Origin: Cellvibrio sp. PSBB023
Lineage (GTDB): Bacteria > Pseudomonadota > Gammaproteobacteria > Pseudomonadales > Cellvibrionaceae
Length of the DNA stretch: 64,000 nt
Reading direction: 5' to 3'
Assembly (NCBI RefSeq): GCF_002007605.1
Contig: NZ_CP019799.1
Location: 3,760,001 to 3,824,000, forward strand
Part shown: piece by piece, positions 36,901 to 46,017 of the stretch
Layout: each line of letters starts with the position of its first letter
Numbering within the stretch: position 1 is the stretch's first letter
The notes under the pieces: model-generated
What the model was told of the DNA's origin: nothing
Seen by the model: the letters and a program-made list of their open reading frames with translations, nothing else
Databases searched by the model: none
Position numbers and translations under genes: made by a program

Positions 36901-37859
36901 ACTGGCGCGCCCAGGCCTTTATCAATGGCACGGATTTCCGTGTGGTATCCCTGCCACAGCTCAAGGCCAACCTGTCGCCCAATATCAAAGTGGTCGCCGA
37001 CGCCAGCGCCATGCACCTCACTGGCGATGCGGAGATCCCTTGGGCGCGCGCCAACATCAAGAGCCTGCCGCCCTCGGCTACCCAGGTCTCGTCGGATGTG
37101 GTGATAGTGGATGAGAAATACCTGCAAGCCCAGGCCGCCTCGCCCTTCGATGTGTACAGCAACCTGAATTTGTCGCTGGGTAAGGATGTTAGTTTCAAAG
37201 GCTTTGGCCTGAGCAGTAAGCTCACCGGCCGGCTGAACCTGCTCAAAGAAGCTCATCGCCCCTTCTTCACTAACGGCTATGTGAGTGTGTCCGAAGGTAG
37301 CTACAAGGCCTATGGCCAAACCCTCACCATCGAGCGCGGCCGTCTCGCGTTCCAGGGGCCCTATGACGATCCGGGGCTGGATATTCGCGCCACCCGCCAG
37401 ATTCGCGACAGCGACAGCACCAAGGTGGGGCTGGATATTGACGGCACCCTGCAGCGCCCCAAAGCCAAAGTCTTCTCCTCGCCCAGCCGCAGTGACAGTG
37501 AGGCGATGATGATGTTGCTCACCGGTAAGCCCATCAAAGACGCCTCCGACGCCGACGCCTCGCTGTTGCTCAGTGCCATGAGTGGCCTGGGTATGGATTC
37601 AGGCGGTTCCATCACCGCCGAGATCAACCGTTTCTTCCGTGTCGATCAACTGGAAGTGAAATCCGACGACGGCATCGACCAGAGCCAGTTGTGGGTGGGC
37701 AAATACCTCACGCCCAAACTGCTGGTGCGCTATGTGGTGGGGATTTTTGATCAGGCTTTCAGCTTTGGCATCGAATACCAACTCACCGACAACTTCCGCA
37801 TCGAAGCCGAATCCGGCGAGACCAAAAGTGTGGATGTGGTCTACAAAATCGAACGCTAA
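33936..37859 (+). CDS. tamB: TamB translocation and assembly module inner-membrane component
   Basis: A 1307-residue AsmA-like/DUF490 protein with one N-terminal membrane helix (WFFSLVALLLILLATLSALV) and a long beta-taco groove, ending in the conserved TamB domain (FSSPSRSDSEAMMMLLTGKP, VGIFDQAFSFGIEYQLTDN). I start at the ATG at 33936, 2 bases after tamA; an upstream frame from 33897 overlaps tamA and is not used. Odd features are two Ala/Ser/Pro-rich low-complexity inserts, near residues 345-390 and 565-590, that interrupt the repeating beta pattern. Confidence 0.93.
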   Translation: MTLRKLRNWFFSLVALLLILLATLSALVETQTGSRWVVNRLAGLADVSLGAVTGNLRTGLDIASVDYQQGELVFHAEQVSFRWRPIDLFYSALMIDSLSARQLSLQLPVAAETPPDATPFSTWPSLRLPVRVQLRNLDLHGIRYRQGDQELVWERLSGDLGLGTFNLRYRDLSLIHRDYQLRLSGRTGLDYPYNSDAELHWQWQQPTAEDGSDGLLYRGQSQLQGSLLQLQVDNAMDSPVQAKALVSGPLVNDKRELNLEPPLALTLEWPAQTLPAAWWMADKTAPVTQGLLKAEGNWQAYRATLEGAIQLPDAPTLSLDTQVDGNLDGLQIHHLNIRELSERLQAIAASSASSASASSTPEVETAAAPASAAVASAPAEATEPSPNKAARLAIQGRVNWLPVLEWQLGVEATAFNLAGIVDNWPSHLNAGFTTSGSLKESQWQAALRDLRIEGELRGVNVQGSGSVALDGSTLRSDALELIVGANQMQLKGVVGDDINLNWNINAPLLQQIDESLSGSVISKGELRGDRTRPRIGITASANQFRWGGNALEKLELSLSPQAPQAEPLVGPALESDSPVQHAASAASPLANPVNLLTGELLQENYQLSFVANRVQLAQQYFSSITLKGEGSVAKHQVQAIVRSPSLGRADIGVQGEYDDYAWQGSLNQLAIKLTKVPRWWLTSSKPIRISGSGVVLGEQCLTTRTNLTAAVERDTAVEREQLRGEWQPNQSPALGNRYDWLVSKPSLPASNIEKYNLPRLCIQGDWASSTGAMLDAQLDAVPLRQFLSLFKTEVYFAGVMDGSLTLTSPDLSLMGTRASLNVTTRNAELRYQYEGGVTDMYPWHDFALRAQLQNAQLTATTGLEWVGYGRMDLDTQLDLQKQAINRARLQIGFHNIAPLETLLPFTNDVKGELTADLTAGGTFSAPYLLGDIHLRNGSANMTRLGLDLQGIELNVNSTRAGTISLMSQMQSGDGRMTVVGDLNGFGSPHWRAQAFINGTDFRVVSLPQLKANLSPNIKVVADASAMHLTGDAEIPWARANIKSLPPSATQVSSDVVIVDEKYLQAQAASPFDVYSNLNLSLGKDVSFKGFGLSSKLTGRLNLLKEAHRPFFTNGYVSVSEGSYKAYGQTLTIERGRLAFQGPYDDPGLDIRATRQIRDSDSTKVGLDIDGTLQRPKAKVFSSPSRSDSEAMMMLLTGKPIKDASDADASLLLSAMSGLGMDSGGSITAEINRFFRVDQLEVKSDDGIDQSQLWVGKYLTPKLLVRYVVGIFDQAFSFGIEYQLTDNFRIEAESGETKSVDVVYKIER

Positions 37860-37862
37860 TAA

Positions 37863-37894
37863 CCGCCGCCAGCGCCTGTCCGCCAGCGCGGCGG
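37863..37894 (+). other. GC-rich hairpin after tamB
   Basis: CCGCCGC (37863-37869) can pair with GCGGCGG (37888-37894) 4 bases after the tamB stop. No T-run follows, so termination efficiency is doubtful. Confidence 0.4.
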
Positions 37895-37994
37895 GGGCGT
37901 AAATTAGCGCAAACATCGTGGCATCCTGCCTTGTGATCGGTTACATAGTGTCCCTCCAACAATAACCTCCCAAAATAACCAACGAGACATAACC

Positions 37995-39086
37995 ATGACT
38001 ACAGCAAAAACTCTCCGACGCCTGCTGGGCGCCGTGTTGGTGCTGCTATTAAGCAGCGCCGCTTTGGCCGACAACGCCTGGGAAACCACCAGCGGCTGGT
38101 GGAATGCCAGCGATATTCCCGCCTTCGACAAAAGCAAAATCACTCGCCAACTTCCGCTGATCAAGGTGGAAGGCAATCGCTTTGTGGATGAGCAGGGCAA
38201 GACCCTGGTATTTCGTGGCGTCAATATTTCCGATCCCGACAAGATCGACAAAGACAAACGCTTTAGCAAAAAGCACTTTGAGGTGATTCGCAGCTGGGGT
38301 GCTAACGTTGTGCGCGTACCGGTGCACCCACGTGCGTGGAAAGAGCGTGGCGTAAAAGGCTATTTAGAGCTGCTGGATCAAGTGGTTGCCTGGAACAACG
38401 AGTTGGGCATCTACACCATCCTCGACTGGCACTCCATCGGCAATCTCAAGTCCGAAATGTTCCAAAACAATTCCTATCACACCACCAAAGGCGAAACCTT
38501 TGACTTCTGGCGCCGTGTGTCCGAGCGCTACAACGGCATCAATTCCGTCGCCTTCTACGAAATTTTCAACGAGCCAACGGTATTCAATGGTCGCTTGGGC
38601 ATAGCCACTTGGGCGGAGTGGAAAGCTATCAACGAAGAGGCCATCACCATTATCCAAGCCCACAACCCCAAAGCCATCGCCCTGGTCGCTGGTTTTAACT
38701 GGGCCTACGACCTGAAAGAAGCTGCCGCCAACCCCATCGATCGCCAGAACATCGCCTACGTCAGCCACCCCTACCCACAAAAAGTAGGCGCGCCTTACCA
38801 AGCCAACTGGGAGCGTGATTTTGGTTTTATGGCCGATAAATACCCGGTATTCGCCACTGAAATCGGCTACCAGCGCGCCACCGACAAAGGCGCCCACATC
38901 CCTGTTATCGACGACGGCAGCTACGGCCCGCGCATCACCGACTACTTCAACAGCAAAGGCATCAGCTGGGTCGCCTGGGTCTTCGACCCCGATTGGTCAC
39001 CGCAACTCTTCACCGACTACCAAACCTACACCCCAACCATGCAGGGTGAACATTTCCGCAAGGTGATGTTGAAGGACAATAAGTAG
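37995..39086 (+). CDS. GH5 endo-beta-glucanase (cellulase), secreted
   Basis: A 363-residue glycoside hydrolase family 5 enzyme. A Sec signal ends after SAALA (about residue 25). The catalytic domain starts around LIKVEGNRFVDEQGKTLVFRG. The acid/base Glu193 is in FYEIFNEPT, the nucleophile Glu289 in VFATEIGY, and HSIGN and the VSHPYP loop are also present. It hydrolyses beta-1,4-glucan or a related glucan/mannan; subfamily specificity cannot be settled here. No cellulose-binding module or serine linker is attached, unlike many Cellvibrio cellulases. A strong bidirectional terminator follows. Confidence 0.92.
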   Translation: MTTAKTLRRLLGAVLVLLLSSAALADNAWETTSGWWNASDIPAFDKSKITRQLPLIKVEGNRFVDEQGKTLVFRGVNISDPDKIDKDKRFSKKHFEVIRSWGANVVRVPVHPRAWKERGVKGYLELLDQVVAWNNELGIYTILDWHSIGNLKSEMFQNNSYHTTKGETFDFWRRVSERYNGINSVAFYEIFNEPTVFNGRLGIATWAEWKAINEEAITIIQAHNPKAIALVAGFNWAYDLKEAAANPIDRQNIAYVSHPYPQKVGAPYQANWERDFGFMADKYPVFATEIGYQRATDKGAHIPVIDDGSYGPRITDYFNSKGISWVAWVFDPDWSPQLFTDYQTYTPTMQGEHFRKVMLKDNK

Positions 39087-39101
39087 TTTCTTCTGCTCCT
39101 A

Positions 39102-39137
39102 AAACAACAAACCCGCCAATTGGCGGGTTTGTTGTTT
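39102..39137. terminator. Bidirectional terminator between GH5 gene and lipoprotein gene
   Basis: A perfect 17-bp stem, AAACAACAAACCCGCCA (39102-39118) with its complement at 39121-39137, closed by a 2-base loop. It serves both convergent genes. Confidence 0.9.
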
Positions 39138-39153
39138 CTGGCCTTTGCCTTTG

Positions 39154-41211
39154 TTAAGGCGGTGGCAAGCGTGTGGCGGTGACGTTGTAGCGGACGGTGC
39201 ACACGGAGACTTCTGGTCCCAGGTTCCAACTGAGTTTGCGGGTTTCTACGATTTCACCAATAGCCAGTGGTTCAGCTTCTGGATCCAGGTTGATATTGGC
39301 TGTCCAGGTGTAGCTGTTGTGGCCGTAGAAAATCACATCGCCTTCGCACTGCGCTTCTCCGGCCGCGCAGAGATTGATTTTGGCGCCGGCGTTAGTGATG
39401 CGCAGCTTGTTGAACACTGGGTCAAATGTGCCGGTATCGCTGTAGGGGTCTTCATTGACATACTTTTCGTCGGTCACATAGCTGGCTTGACCGTAGTTGG
39501 GGTTGATGACCCAGGTTTCAGGAAAGGTTTCTGACTCGCCCACGGTATCGAACTCGCTCGCACCACATTGCATGCTGGCGCCCGGAGCAGTGAAGAGCTC
39601 TCCTTGAACGGCTTGGGTTACGGTGTTGGTCACTGTCACTTCCAGTTCAATACTATCCTGGCCTGCCGGGGCACCAACGGCCACAAAATTGACAGGTTGT
39701 TCTTCACCGTCATTTGCAAGAGTGTCGGCTTGGCTGACAAAGGTGAGGCTGGTGCCGCTGCGGGTCAGGGTTTGTATGATGTTTGCACCATTCGGGCCGC
39801 AGCTCAGGTCGTTGGATTCCTGCCATTGGTTGCCGTTGGTGTCGAGCACGGCACAGGGATGTGAAAAGCCCCATTGGCCATTGGAATCGATCAGGGTTTC
39901 CAGGGTGAATTCACGGGTGTTTGGGCTGTAGTTGTAGGTGCCGTACTCCACACCACTTTGTCCATTTTGGTCCTCGGGATTGGGCGCGTACTGACCGAGT
40001 AAATATTCACTGCCTGTAAACACGGCAAGTGCCAGCACCCCTTGGTCAGCGATGTACCAACCGCCAGTCAAACCGGCTTCACTGCTGAGTTTGGTCATGG
40101 GCGTTGGTGCTTCTGTGTCATTCTCTTCGCTGATCAGCAGTTGATCGCCCGCGATAGTCAACAAATAGTGGCCCTGCGCCGGTTTCAGGCCCAGATCGGT
40201 GTTGCCTGCCTCGCCATCGACTGTGGCGATAATCGCGCCGGTAGCGGCATTCCACTCATAGCTACCCACTTCGATATTAGTGCCTTCATCCTCGGTCACT
40301 TCGATGCTGATGTAATGGGTGCTATCCAAAAAGGCGAGGGCGGCGCGGTAGCCTTCACCACTCATATACCAGGTGCCAACCAAGCGCTCGGCGGTCAAGG
40401 TATTCAGGTTTTCAAGGGTGCTTTGCAGGTGGGATTGGGCGGCTTCGGCGGTTACCAATGTGCCTTGGGCCGCAGTGACTAGGCTGCTGATGGCACTGGA
40501 AAAGCTGTTTGCCGGTTGGTCGAAACTCACCGCGACAGCGGCAGGAGCGGCGGCGGAATAATCAATGCTAATACCGTTGGATGGGTCGCCATCACTGTCC
40601 AGGGACTGCAGCAAAATAGCGATATTGAGCGCTACCTGATTGGTCAGTTCGTCGCTATTGGCCAGATCCAGCGGGGTGATAACCCCTTTGGCATCCACTT
40701 CCGGCAGTTCCAGATCGCCGATGTAAAAGGTGACTTTGTCGCCACTGGCATAGGCATATTCGCCCTGTGCGCTGGTAAAACCGGTATTGCCACTTGGGCT
40801 AGTGCGATAGCCAATGCCGGCGACCGTACTATCCAGAAAGACGCCGGTCAGGGCCGGAGCACTGCTGGCAATACTGCTGCTGGAAGTAGTAGCACTGGAG
40901 GTAGCTGCGCTGGATGTTGTCGCGGTGGAGCTTGGTGCGCTTGAGCTGGCCTCGCTGGATGCACTGCTACTCACACTGGTGGCAACAGAGGATTCCGCGA
41001 CCGAGCTGGGCGCCACAGAGGACGCCGGAGTGGAACTGGCCGTTGTCGCGCTGGAGGATGACTCGCCAAGGGAGCTGGCGGCGACCGAACTGGGGGTGGA
41101 GCTACTCACCGGCGAAGAGGATTTGCTGCCGCCCCCTCCGCCGCTACCACCACAGGCGACCAGACTGGCCACCAATACAGACAATAACCCTTGTTGGAAA
41201 TACTTATTCAT
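39154..41211 (-). CDS. Serine-rich-linker surface lipoprotein of unknown function
   Basis: A 685-residue lipoprotein. I use the ATG at 41211, with AAGG 7 bases upstream, rather than 41217. The signal ends in LVAC with Cys20, followed by a Gly run and a Ser/Thr/Ala-rich linker to about residue 120. The rest holds an opening unit (GVFLDSTVAGIGYRTSPSG...TFYIGDLELP) seen in marine-type lipoproteins and several beta-rich segments with repeated GxWYxxxxG starts (VGTWYMSGEGYRAALAF, TGGWYIADQGVLALAVF). No catalytic motif is recognised. Polyserine linkers are a Cellvibrio-group hallmark of exported polysaccharide-degrading proteins. It is convergent with the GH5 gene. Confidence 0.82.
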   Translation of the reverse strand: MNKYFQQGLLSVLVASLVACGGSGGGGGSKSSSPVSSSTPSSVAASSLGESSSSATTASSTPASSVAPSSVAESSVATSVSSSASSEASSSAPSSTATTSSAATSSATTSSSSIASSAPALTGVFLDSTVAGIGYRTSPSGNTGFTSAQGEYAYASGDKVTFYIGDLELPEVDAKGVITPLDLANSDELTNQVALNIAILLQSLDSDGDPSNGISIDYSAAAPAAVAVSFDQPANSFSSAISSLVTAAQGTLVTAEAAQSHLQSTLENLNTLTAERLVGTWYMSGEGYRAALAFLDSTHYISIEVTEDEGTNIEVGSYEWNAATGAIIATVDGEAGNTDLGLKPAQGHYLLTIAGDQLLISEENDTEAPTPMTKLSSEAGLTGGWYIADQGVLALAVFTGSEYLLGQYAPNPEDQNGQSGVEYGTYNYSPNTREFTLETLIDSNGQWGFSHPCAVLDTNGNQWQESNDLSCGPNGANIIQTLTRSGTSLTFVSQADTLANDGEEQPVNFVAVGAPAGQDSIELEVTVTNTVTQAVQGELFTAPGASMQCGASEFDTVGESETFPETWVINPNYGQASYVTDEKYVNEDPYSDTGTFDPVFNKLRITNAGAKINLCAAGEAQCEGDVIFYGHNSYTWTANINLDPEAEPLAIGEIVETRKLSWNLGPEVSVCTVRYNVTATRLPPP

Positions 41212-41416
41212 AGACATACCTTATCGTGGGTTGGGATCTTGAAGTGGAATCCGGTATGGAAGGCTATTTGGCTGGGTCAATCAGGCGATTCGACTAGCCC
41301 ATCCACGGAAACCGCTGATTCAGCACACCGGTGCGGAGCATGAAAGGTTCAGTCTAAAGTGCAGCAGGGGCCTTGCCATCACCCAAATGAGGGATGGCAG
41401 TGCCTGCATAGCGAGG

Positions 41417-42160
41417 TTATTGCGGCTGGCGAAGTAGCTCAAGCAGTGCGGCGTGGAAACTGGCAGGCTGCTCAAATTGCGGAAAGTGGTGGCTACCGGC
41501 CAGTACCCGGGCGGTGACCACCGGGGCGCAGCGTGCTTGGGCTATCGGCGGTATATGTTCGCCATTAATGGCATGGATGGGGCAGTGGATCCGCGGGAAG
41601 GCATTATCGGGTGACCAGCGCAGCAGGTTGTGCCAGATGGGTAGCATCTTTTCGGGTGAGGCGCTGGCCATGCGGGTTTTGATCCAGTCGCGGGTAGGGC
41701 TATCCAGGGTTACGGGGGTGGTGTTGTCGACCAGGTAATGCATGGCGGCCGCAAAATCCTCGCGGAACGGGGCTTCAATACTGTTGATGGTTGCCACATC
41801 CATATCGCCGTAGGGCAGACCAAAGGTATCAACCAGAATCACCTGCTGTGCGCGGCTTTCCAACTGCGTGGCAGCTTCCAGTGCCACACAGCCGCCCATG
41901 GAATGGCCGACCAAGGTTACTGGCTGCTTGGCGGGCAGTTGTTTGAGCAGCGCTTGGGCCAGCCCCGCAATCGTCCAGTCATGCCAGAGTTGATGGGTAT
42001 TGCTGCCATGGCCGGGCAGGTCGGGGGCGAGGAGTGTGTGGGTGGCACCCAGTATGGGATGCAGTGCGGCGAGGGTGGCATCCCAGTCGCTGCCACGGCA
42101 GCTCCAGCCGTGGATAAACACAATCAAGGGCTTCTCCGTGTGGACGTGGGTTGGTGACAT
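41417..42160 (-). CDS. Alpha/beta hydrolase
   Basis: A 247-residue alpha/beta-hydrolase-fold protein. Visible are the oxyanion region FIHGWSCRGSDWD, the nucleophile elbow GHSMGG and the catalytic His in GSHHFPQFEQP. It resembles BioH/esterase-type enzymes but is not close to biotin genes here, so the substrate is unknown. No signal peptide, so it is cytoplasmic. GAGG lies 5 bases before the ATG. Confidence 0.88.
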   Translation of the reverse strand: MSPTHVHTEKPLIVFIHGWSCRGSDWDATLAALHPILGATHTLLAPDLPGHGSNTHQLWHDWTIAGLAQALLKQLPAKQPVTLVGHSMGGCVALEAATQLESRAQQVILVDTFGLPYGDMDVATINSIEAPFREDFAAAMHYLVDNTTPVTLDSPTRDWIKTRMASASPEKMLPIWHNLLRWSPDNAFPRIHCPIHAINGEHIPPIAQARCAPVVTARVLAGSHHFPQFEQPASFHAALLELLRQPQ

Positions 42161-42320
42161 CGGGGCCTCGGCTTGATGGGTGGCGACAGTTGTGAGAACG
42201 TCACTGTCGATCTATGATTTATAAGCCTATTCTAGGCTGAATAAGGCGCCATTCAAGTCAGTGTTATGGCCTACACCCATCCAATCCCCTGTGTCTGTTG
42301 CCGCATTGCGGTAGGAACCT

Positions 42321-43469
42321 ATGCAATATTCTCTGGCTTCCCGCTCTACTGACCTACTCGACAGTCTCTACAGCGAGACAGGGCGGGGTATTGATTGGCA
42401 GGATGTTCTCGGGCGGCTGGTGGCCTTCACTGACTCCCGCTCGGCGCGCATGTTGCTGACTAATCTATCGGCGGATCAGGTACTGTCCAGCGTCAAGGTT
42501 AATATTGACGATAGTGAGCATCGCCGCTATGTCGATTATTACGTGAATACCTGCCCTTGGCGGCTGGAGCTGGCGCAAAAGCCGAAGGGGCAACTTTACT
42601 CCACCTATCTGGATTTTTCCTGCCACCAACCAGCGTTTTACCGCACCGAGTTTTTCAATGATTGGGCTGGTCCGCAGGATATTCACCACGGCATTTGTGG
42701 CACGGTATTTACCATGGGTGCACACAAGGTACAGTTGCTGGTACAGCGCACCCAGGGGCAGGGGTATTACACCCGTGAGCAACTGGACGAGGTCAACCAA
42801 TTCCTGCCACACCTGCGGCAAGCGCTGCGTTTTGAACAGATTACCGCCGAACTGAGTGGCCGTACCTGCGCCAGTGTAATGGCCAGCGAAGTGCGCCCTT
42901 TGCCGTTTGTGTTATTGGATCAGCAGAGTAAGTTGGTTTATGTCTCACCGCGCGGGGAGCGGCTGCTGCGCCAGAGCGACATGCAGTGCAGTAACGGGCA
43001 ACTGATGTTTCGCGAAGCCGCCGTTGAGCAGCGCTTCCGTCAGGCGTTTGAACGGGTTCTATGCAGTGCTAGCGCGCTGGCAGCGCAGGAACAGGTGGTG
43101 CAGGTCCGCCGCGAACAGCGCGCCGGTTTTAGCTGCTTTCTGGCGCCGGTGTACCCGGCAGTGAATGAGTTGTCGCTTTGGGGGCGGGACGCCTACGTGG
43201 CGGTCTATATCTATGACCCGGAACAGGTAATGGCAATCGACCATGGGCAGTTAATGCGCTTATTTGCGCTCACCGACAGCGAAGCGCGGGTGGCAGCGGA
43301 TATTGCCCTCGGATTGGATCCACAAGTCATTGCCCGGCGCGACGGCCGCTCTGCGCACACAGTGCGCGCCCAGTTGAAAGCGGTATTTACCAAGATGCGC
43401 TGCAATCGCCAAAACCAGTTGGCGGCCATGGTATTGCAGTCGCCTGCGGTCAAGTGGTTGGATAGCTGA
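42321..43469 (+). CDS. LuxR-family transcriptional regulator with N-terminal sensory domain
   Basis: A 382-residue protein with a C-terminal LuxR-type helix-turn-helix (about residues 312-372: LTDSEARVAADIALGL, ARRDGRSAHTVRAQLKAVFTKM). The first about 180 residues form an uncharacterised domain (YYVNTCPWRLELA, FFNDWAGPQDIHHGICGTVF), followed by a PAS-like stretch (PFVLLDQQSKLVYVSPRGERLL). No acyl-homoserine-lactone synthase is nearby and the domain is not the standard autoinducer-binding one. Targets are unknown; the hydrolase gene is divergent from it. Confidence 0.85.
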   Translation: MQYSLASRSTDLLDSLYSETGRGIDWQDVLGRLVAFTDSRSARMLLTNLSADQVLSSVKVNIDDSEHRRYVDYYVNTCPWRLELAQKPKGQLYSTYLDFSCHQPAFYRTEFFNDWAGPQDIHHGICGTVFTMGAHKVQLLVQRTQGQGYYTREQLDEVNQFLPHLRQALRFEQITAELSGRTCASVMASEVRPLPFVLLDQQSKLVYVSPRGERLLRQSDMQCSNGQLMFREAAVEQRFRQAFERVLCSASALAAQEQVVQVRREQRAGFSCFLAPVYPAVNELSLWGRDAYVAVYIYDPEQVMAIDHGQLMRLFALTDSEARVAADIALGLDPQVIARRDGRSAHTVRAQLKAVFTKMRCNRQNQLAAMVLQSPAVKWLDS

Positions 43470-43481
43470 TTTGCCGCGTCG

Positions 43482-43964
43482 TTATTTACGCAGATCTTTC
43501 TGGAACAATCGCTGTTTATCCCGCGCCCAGTCGCGCTCTTTTTCGGTCTCGCGTTTGTCGTGCTGCTGTTTACCTTTGGCGATGGCGATTTCCAGTTTGA
43601 TCAGGTGATCTTTCCAGTAGAGCGCCGTGGGCACAACGGTGTAGCCTTTTTGCTCCACGGCTTCTTGCAGGCGGTTAATCTCGCGGCGGTTCAGCAGCAG
43701 TTTGCGCGTGCGGAAGGGGTCGGTCACAAAGTGGGTGGAGGCGGTTTGCAGCGGCTGGATTTGCGCCGCTAGCAGCCAGGCTTCGTCGTTTTTGAAAATC
43801 ACATAGCAATCGGTGATATTGCCTTTACCCGCGCGCAGGCTCTTTACCTCCCAGCCGGTCAGTGCAATGCCCGCTTCAAAGCGGTCGTGCAGCTCGTAGT
43901 CGAACTTGGCTTTTTTATTGAGGGCAATGGTATTGCCTTGGTTTTTTTGTGCTTTTTTGGCCAT
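43482..43964 (-). CDS. smpB: SsrA-binding protein SmpB
   Basis: A 160-residue protein that binds tmRNA and brings it to stalled ribosomes. Diagnostic parts are [29 protein letters not shown] (two motifs), [29 protein letters not shown] and the basic tail. Length is normal. The tmRNA gene (ssrA) is not visible in this window. smpB stands divergent from the sodium-dependent transporter and upstream of ratA, the usual neighbourhood. Confidence 0.96.
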   Translation of the reverse strand: MAKKAQKNQGNTIALNKKAKFDYELHDRFEAGIALTGWEVKSLRAGKGNITDCYVIFKNDEAWLLAAQIQPLQTASTHFVTDPFRTRKLLLNRREINRLQEAVEQKGYTVVPTALYWKDHLIKLEIAIAKGKQQHDKRETEKERDWARDKQRLFQKDLRK

Positions 43965-44080
43965 GACGGGACGCTACTTGGAGTGAATCAACAAGGGGCG
44001 GGCATTATGCCCTGCGGGGGAATCTAGGTACAATCACTTATCCGACGCTTAATAACGACAAGACTTCTGGGAGCGCGCCA

Positions 44081-45463
44081 GTGAAACGACTCAAGCAGCA
44101 TGTGATTTGGGGGCAGCGTGGCAGCTTTATCCTGGCGGCTACGGGTTCGGCCGTGGGCTTGGGCAATATCTGGAAGTTTCCCTACATCACCGGTGAAAAC
44201 GGTGGCGGGGCATTTGTGTTGATGTACCTCTGCTGCATTTTGCTGATTGGCATGCCGATCATGATGGCGGAAATCCTGATGGGCCGCCGCGCCCGCGCCA
44301 ATCCCATACTCGCCACCGCCGAATTGTGCGAGGCCGCCAAGGTGAGCAAAGGCTGGACGGTCATTGGCTGGATGGGCGCCCTGGCAGGGTTGGTGATTTT
44401 GTCCTTCTACACTGTGATTGCCGGTTGGACGCTGGAATACCTGAGCGGCGCCCTGCAAGGCCGGTTTGACGGCCTGACCGGGGAGAGCTCCCAAGCGCTG
44501 TTTGATGGCCTGCTCGCCAATACCGACCAGATGTTGCAGTGGCATACCCTATTTACTGCCATGACCGTGGTGATTTTGGCGCTAGGTGTGTCGCGCGGGC
44601 TGGAGTCATCGGTGCGGTTTATGATGCCGATGTTGTTTGTGTTGTTACTGGTATTGCTGGGCTACGCCATGATGGAGGGCGAGTTTGTCACCTCCCTGCG
44701 GTTTATGTTCAGTTTTAATCCGCAGGATCTCTCCTGGGAGGCGGCGCTGACTGCCATGGGTCACTCCTTTTTTACCCTGAGTTTGGGCATGGGTGCGATT
44801 ATGGCTTACGGTGCCTACATGCCCAGCAATCAGTCCGTGGGGCAAACGGTGCTGTTGGTTGCCCTGTTGGATACGCTGGTCGCACTGGTGGCAGGCGTGG
44901 CTATTTTTGCCTTTGTATTTGCCACACCCGGCATTTCTGCCGGTAGCGGTCCGGGGCTGATGTTTGTGACCTTGCCCGTCGCCTTTGGCAATATGAGCGC
45001 CGGTTTGGTGATTGGCTCGGTCTTTTTTGTGATGGTAATGCTCGCCGCCTGGACCTCCACTATCTCGCTGTTGGAGCCGGGCGTGGCCTACCTCAATGAA
45101 CGCTTTGGTCTGCACCGTGTGCTGGCCAGCCTGTTGTTGGGCATGATCGCCTGGACCATGGGTCTGGGTTCCATCTGGTCATTTAACGACTGGGCGGAGA
45201 AGCCTTTCCTGTGGGGCAAAACCTGGTTCGACAGCATGAACTTTATCGCCACCAATATCATGCTGCCGTTGGGCGGGGTATTGATCGCCCTGTTTGTGGG
45301 CTGGAAGCTGCGTGATGAACACCTGCTGCACGAGCTGAAATACGAATCCAGCTGGCTGTTGCGCTGGTGGCGGCCGGTATTGCGTTACATCTCACCGGTG
45401 GCGGTGTTGATTGTATTGATTAACGGTATTTTCCCGGTACTGCGCGGCGTGTTTGTCGAGTAA
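44081..45463 (+). CDS. Sodium-dependent transporter (NSS/SNF family)
   Basis: A 460-residue neurotransmitter:sodium symporter-type protein with eleven to twelve membrane helices. The N-terminal RGSFILAATGSAVGLGNIWKFPYITGENGGG spans the Na1/Na2 and unwound TM1 region (two motifs), and AYGAYMPSNQSVGQT matches TM6-7. It probably imports an amino acid with Na+. The start is GTG at 44081 with TGGGAG upstream. It sits between smpB and ratA. Confidence 0.92.
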   Translation: MKRLKQHVIWGQRGSFILAATGSAVGLGNIWKFPYITGENGGGAFVLMYLCCILLIGMPIMMAEILMGRRARANPILATAELCEAAKVSKGWTVIGWMGALAGLVILSFYTVIAGWTLEYLSGALQGRFDGLTGESSQALFDGLLANTDQMLQWHTLFTAMTVVILALGVSRGLESSVRFMMPMLFVLLLVLLGYAMMEGEFVTSLRFMFSFNPQDLSWEAALTAMGHSFFTLSLGMGAIMAYGAYMPSNQSVGQTVLLVALLDTLVALVAGVAIFAFVFATPGISAGSGPGLMFVTLPVAFGNMSAGLVIGSVFFVMVMLAAWTSTISLLEPGVAYLNERFGLHRVLASLLLGMIAWTMGLGSIWSFNDWAEKPFLWGKTWFDSMNFIATNIMLPLGGVLIALFVGWKLRDEHLLHELKYESSWLLRWWRPVLRYISPVAVLIVLINGIFPVLRGVFVE

Positions 45464-45515
45464 TGATGTGTAGCGGCTGTGGTGTATAGCGTCGCGATGT
45501 TAATGGGTATCCCTT

Positions 45516-45950
45516 GTGGCACATAAAGTAGAGCGAAGCGCGCTGGTGAATTATTCCGCGCAACAAATGTTTGATTTGATCAACGATATAGAGGCCTATC
45601 CGCAGTTTATGGATGGCTGCACTGGCGCCCGGATTCTTGCCCGTGGTGACGACTGGGTGGAGGCGCGTCTGGAGTTGAGCAAGGCCGGTGTCAGCCAGAG
45701 TTTTGTCACCCGCAACCAACTGCAACCGCCCCTGTCCATGACTCTGAATCTGGTGGATGGCCCCTTCAAATACCTGCGCGGTGAGTGGCGTTTTAGCCCC
45801 CTTGGCGACAGTGCTTGCAAAGTGTCGTTTACCCTGGAGTTTGAATTGCAAAACCGCCTTCTGGGGCTGGCCGTGGGCAAATTATTTGAAGCGGTGAGCA
45901 ACCGGCAGGTAGATGCCCTGTGCGCTCGCGCCAAAGCCCTTTATCAATAA
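45516..45950 (+). CDS. ratA: RatA-like START/COQ10 family protein
   Basis: A 144-residue protein of the polyketide-cyclase/COQ10-like family. RatA in E. coli blocks 70S ribosome association, and homologues bind ubiquinone. Motifs seen are RSALVNYSAQQMFDLINDIEAYPQF, the central GVSQSFVTRN and the C-terminal helix LFEAVSNRQVDALCARAK. The start is GTG at 45516. rnfH follows 67 bases later, the standard ratA-rnfH pair near smpB. Confidence 0.92.
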   Translation: MAHKVERSALVNYSAQQMFDLINDIEAYPQFMDGCTGARILARGDDWVEARLELSKAGVSQSFVTRNQLQPPLSMTLNLVDGPFKYLRGEWRFSPLGDSACKVSFTLEFELQNRLLGLAVGKLFEAVSNRQVDALCARAKALYQ

Positions 45951-46017
45951 CCCGGCAGCGCCCGTAAAGACCCAACAACAACCCAATACCCCTAGTAATA
46001 AAGTGGACTGAGTAACC

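Noticed and set aside
43965..44080. A tmRNA (ssrA) gene next to smpB
   Set aside because: The gap is too short and no tRNA-Ala-like ends are visible.
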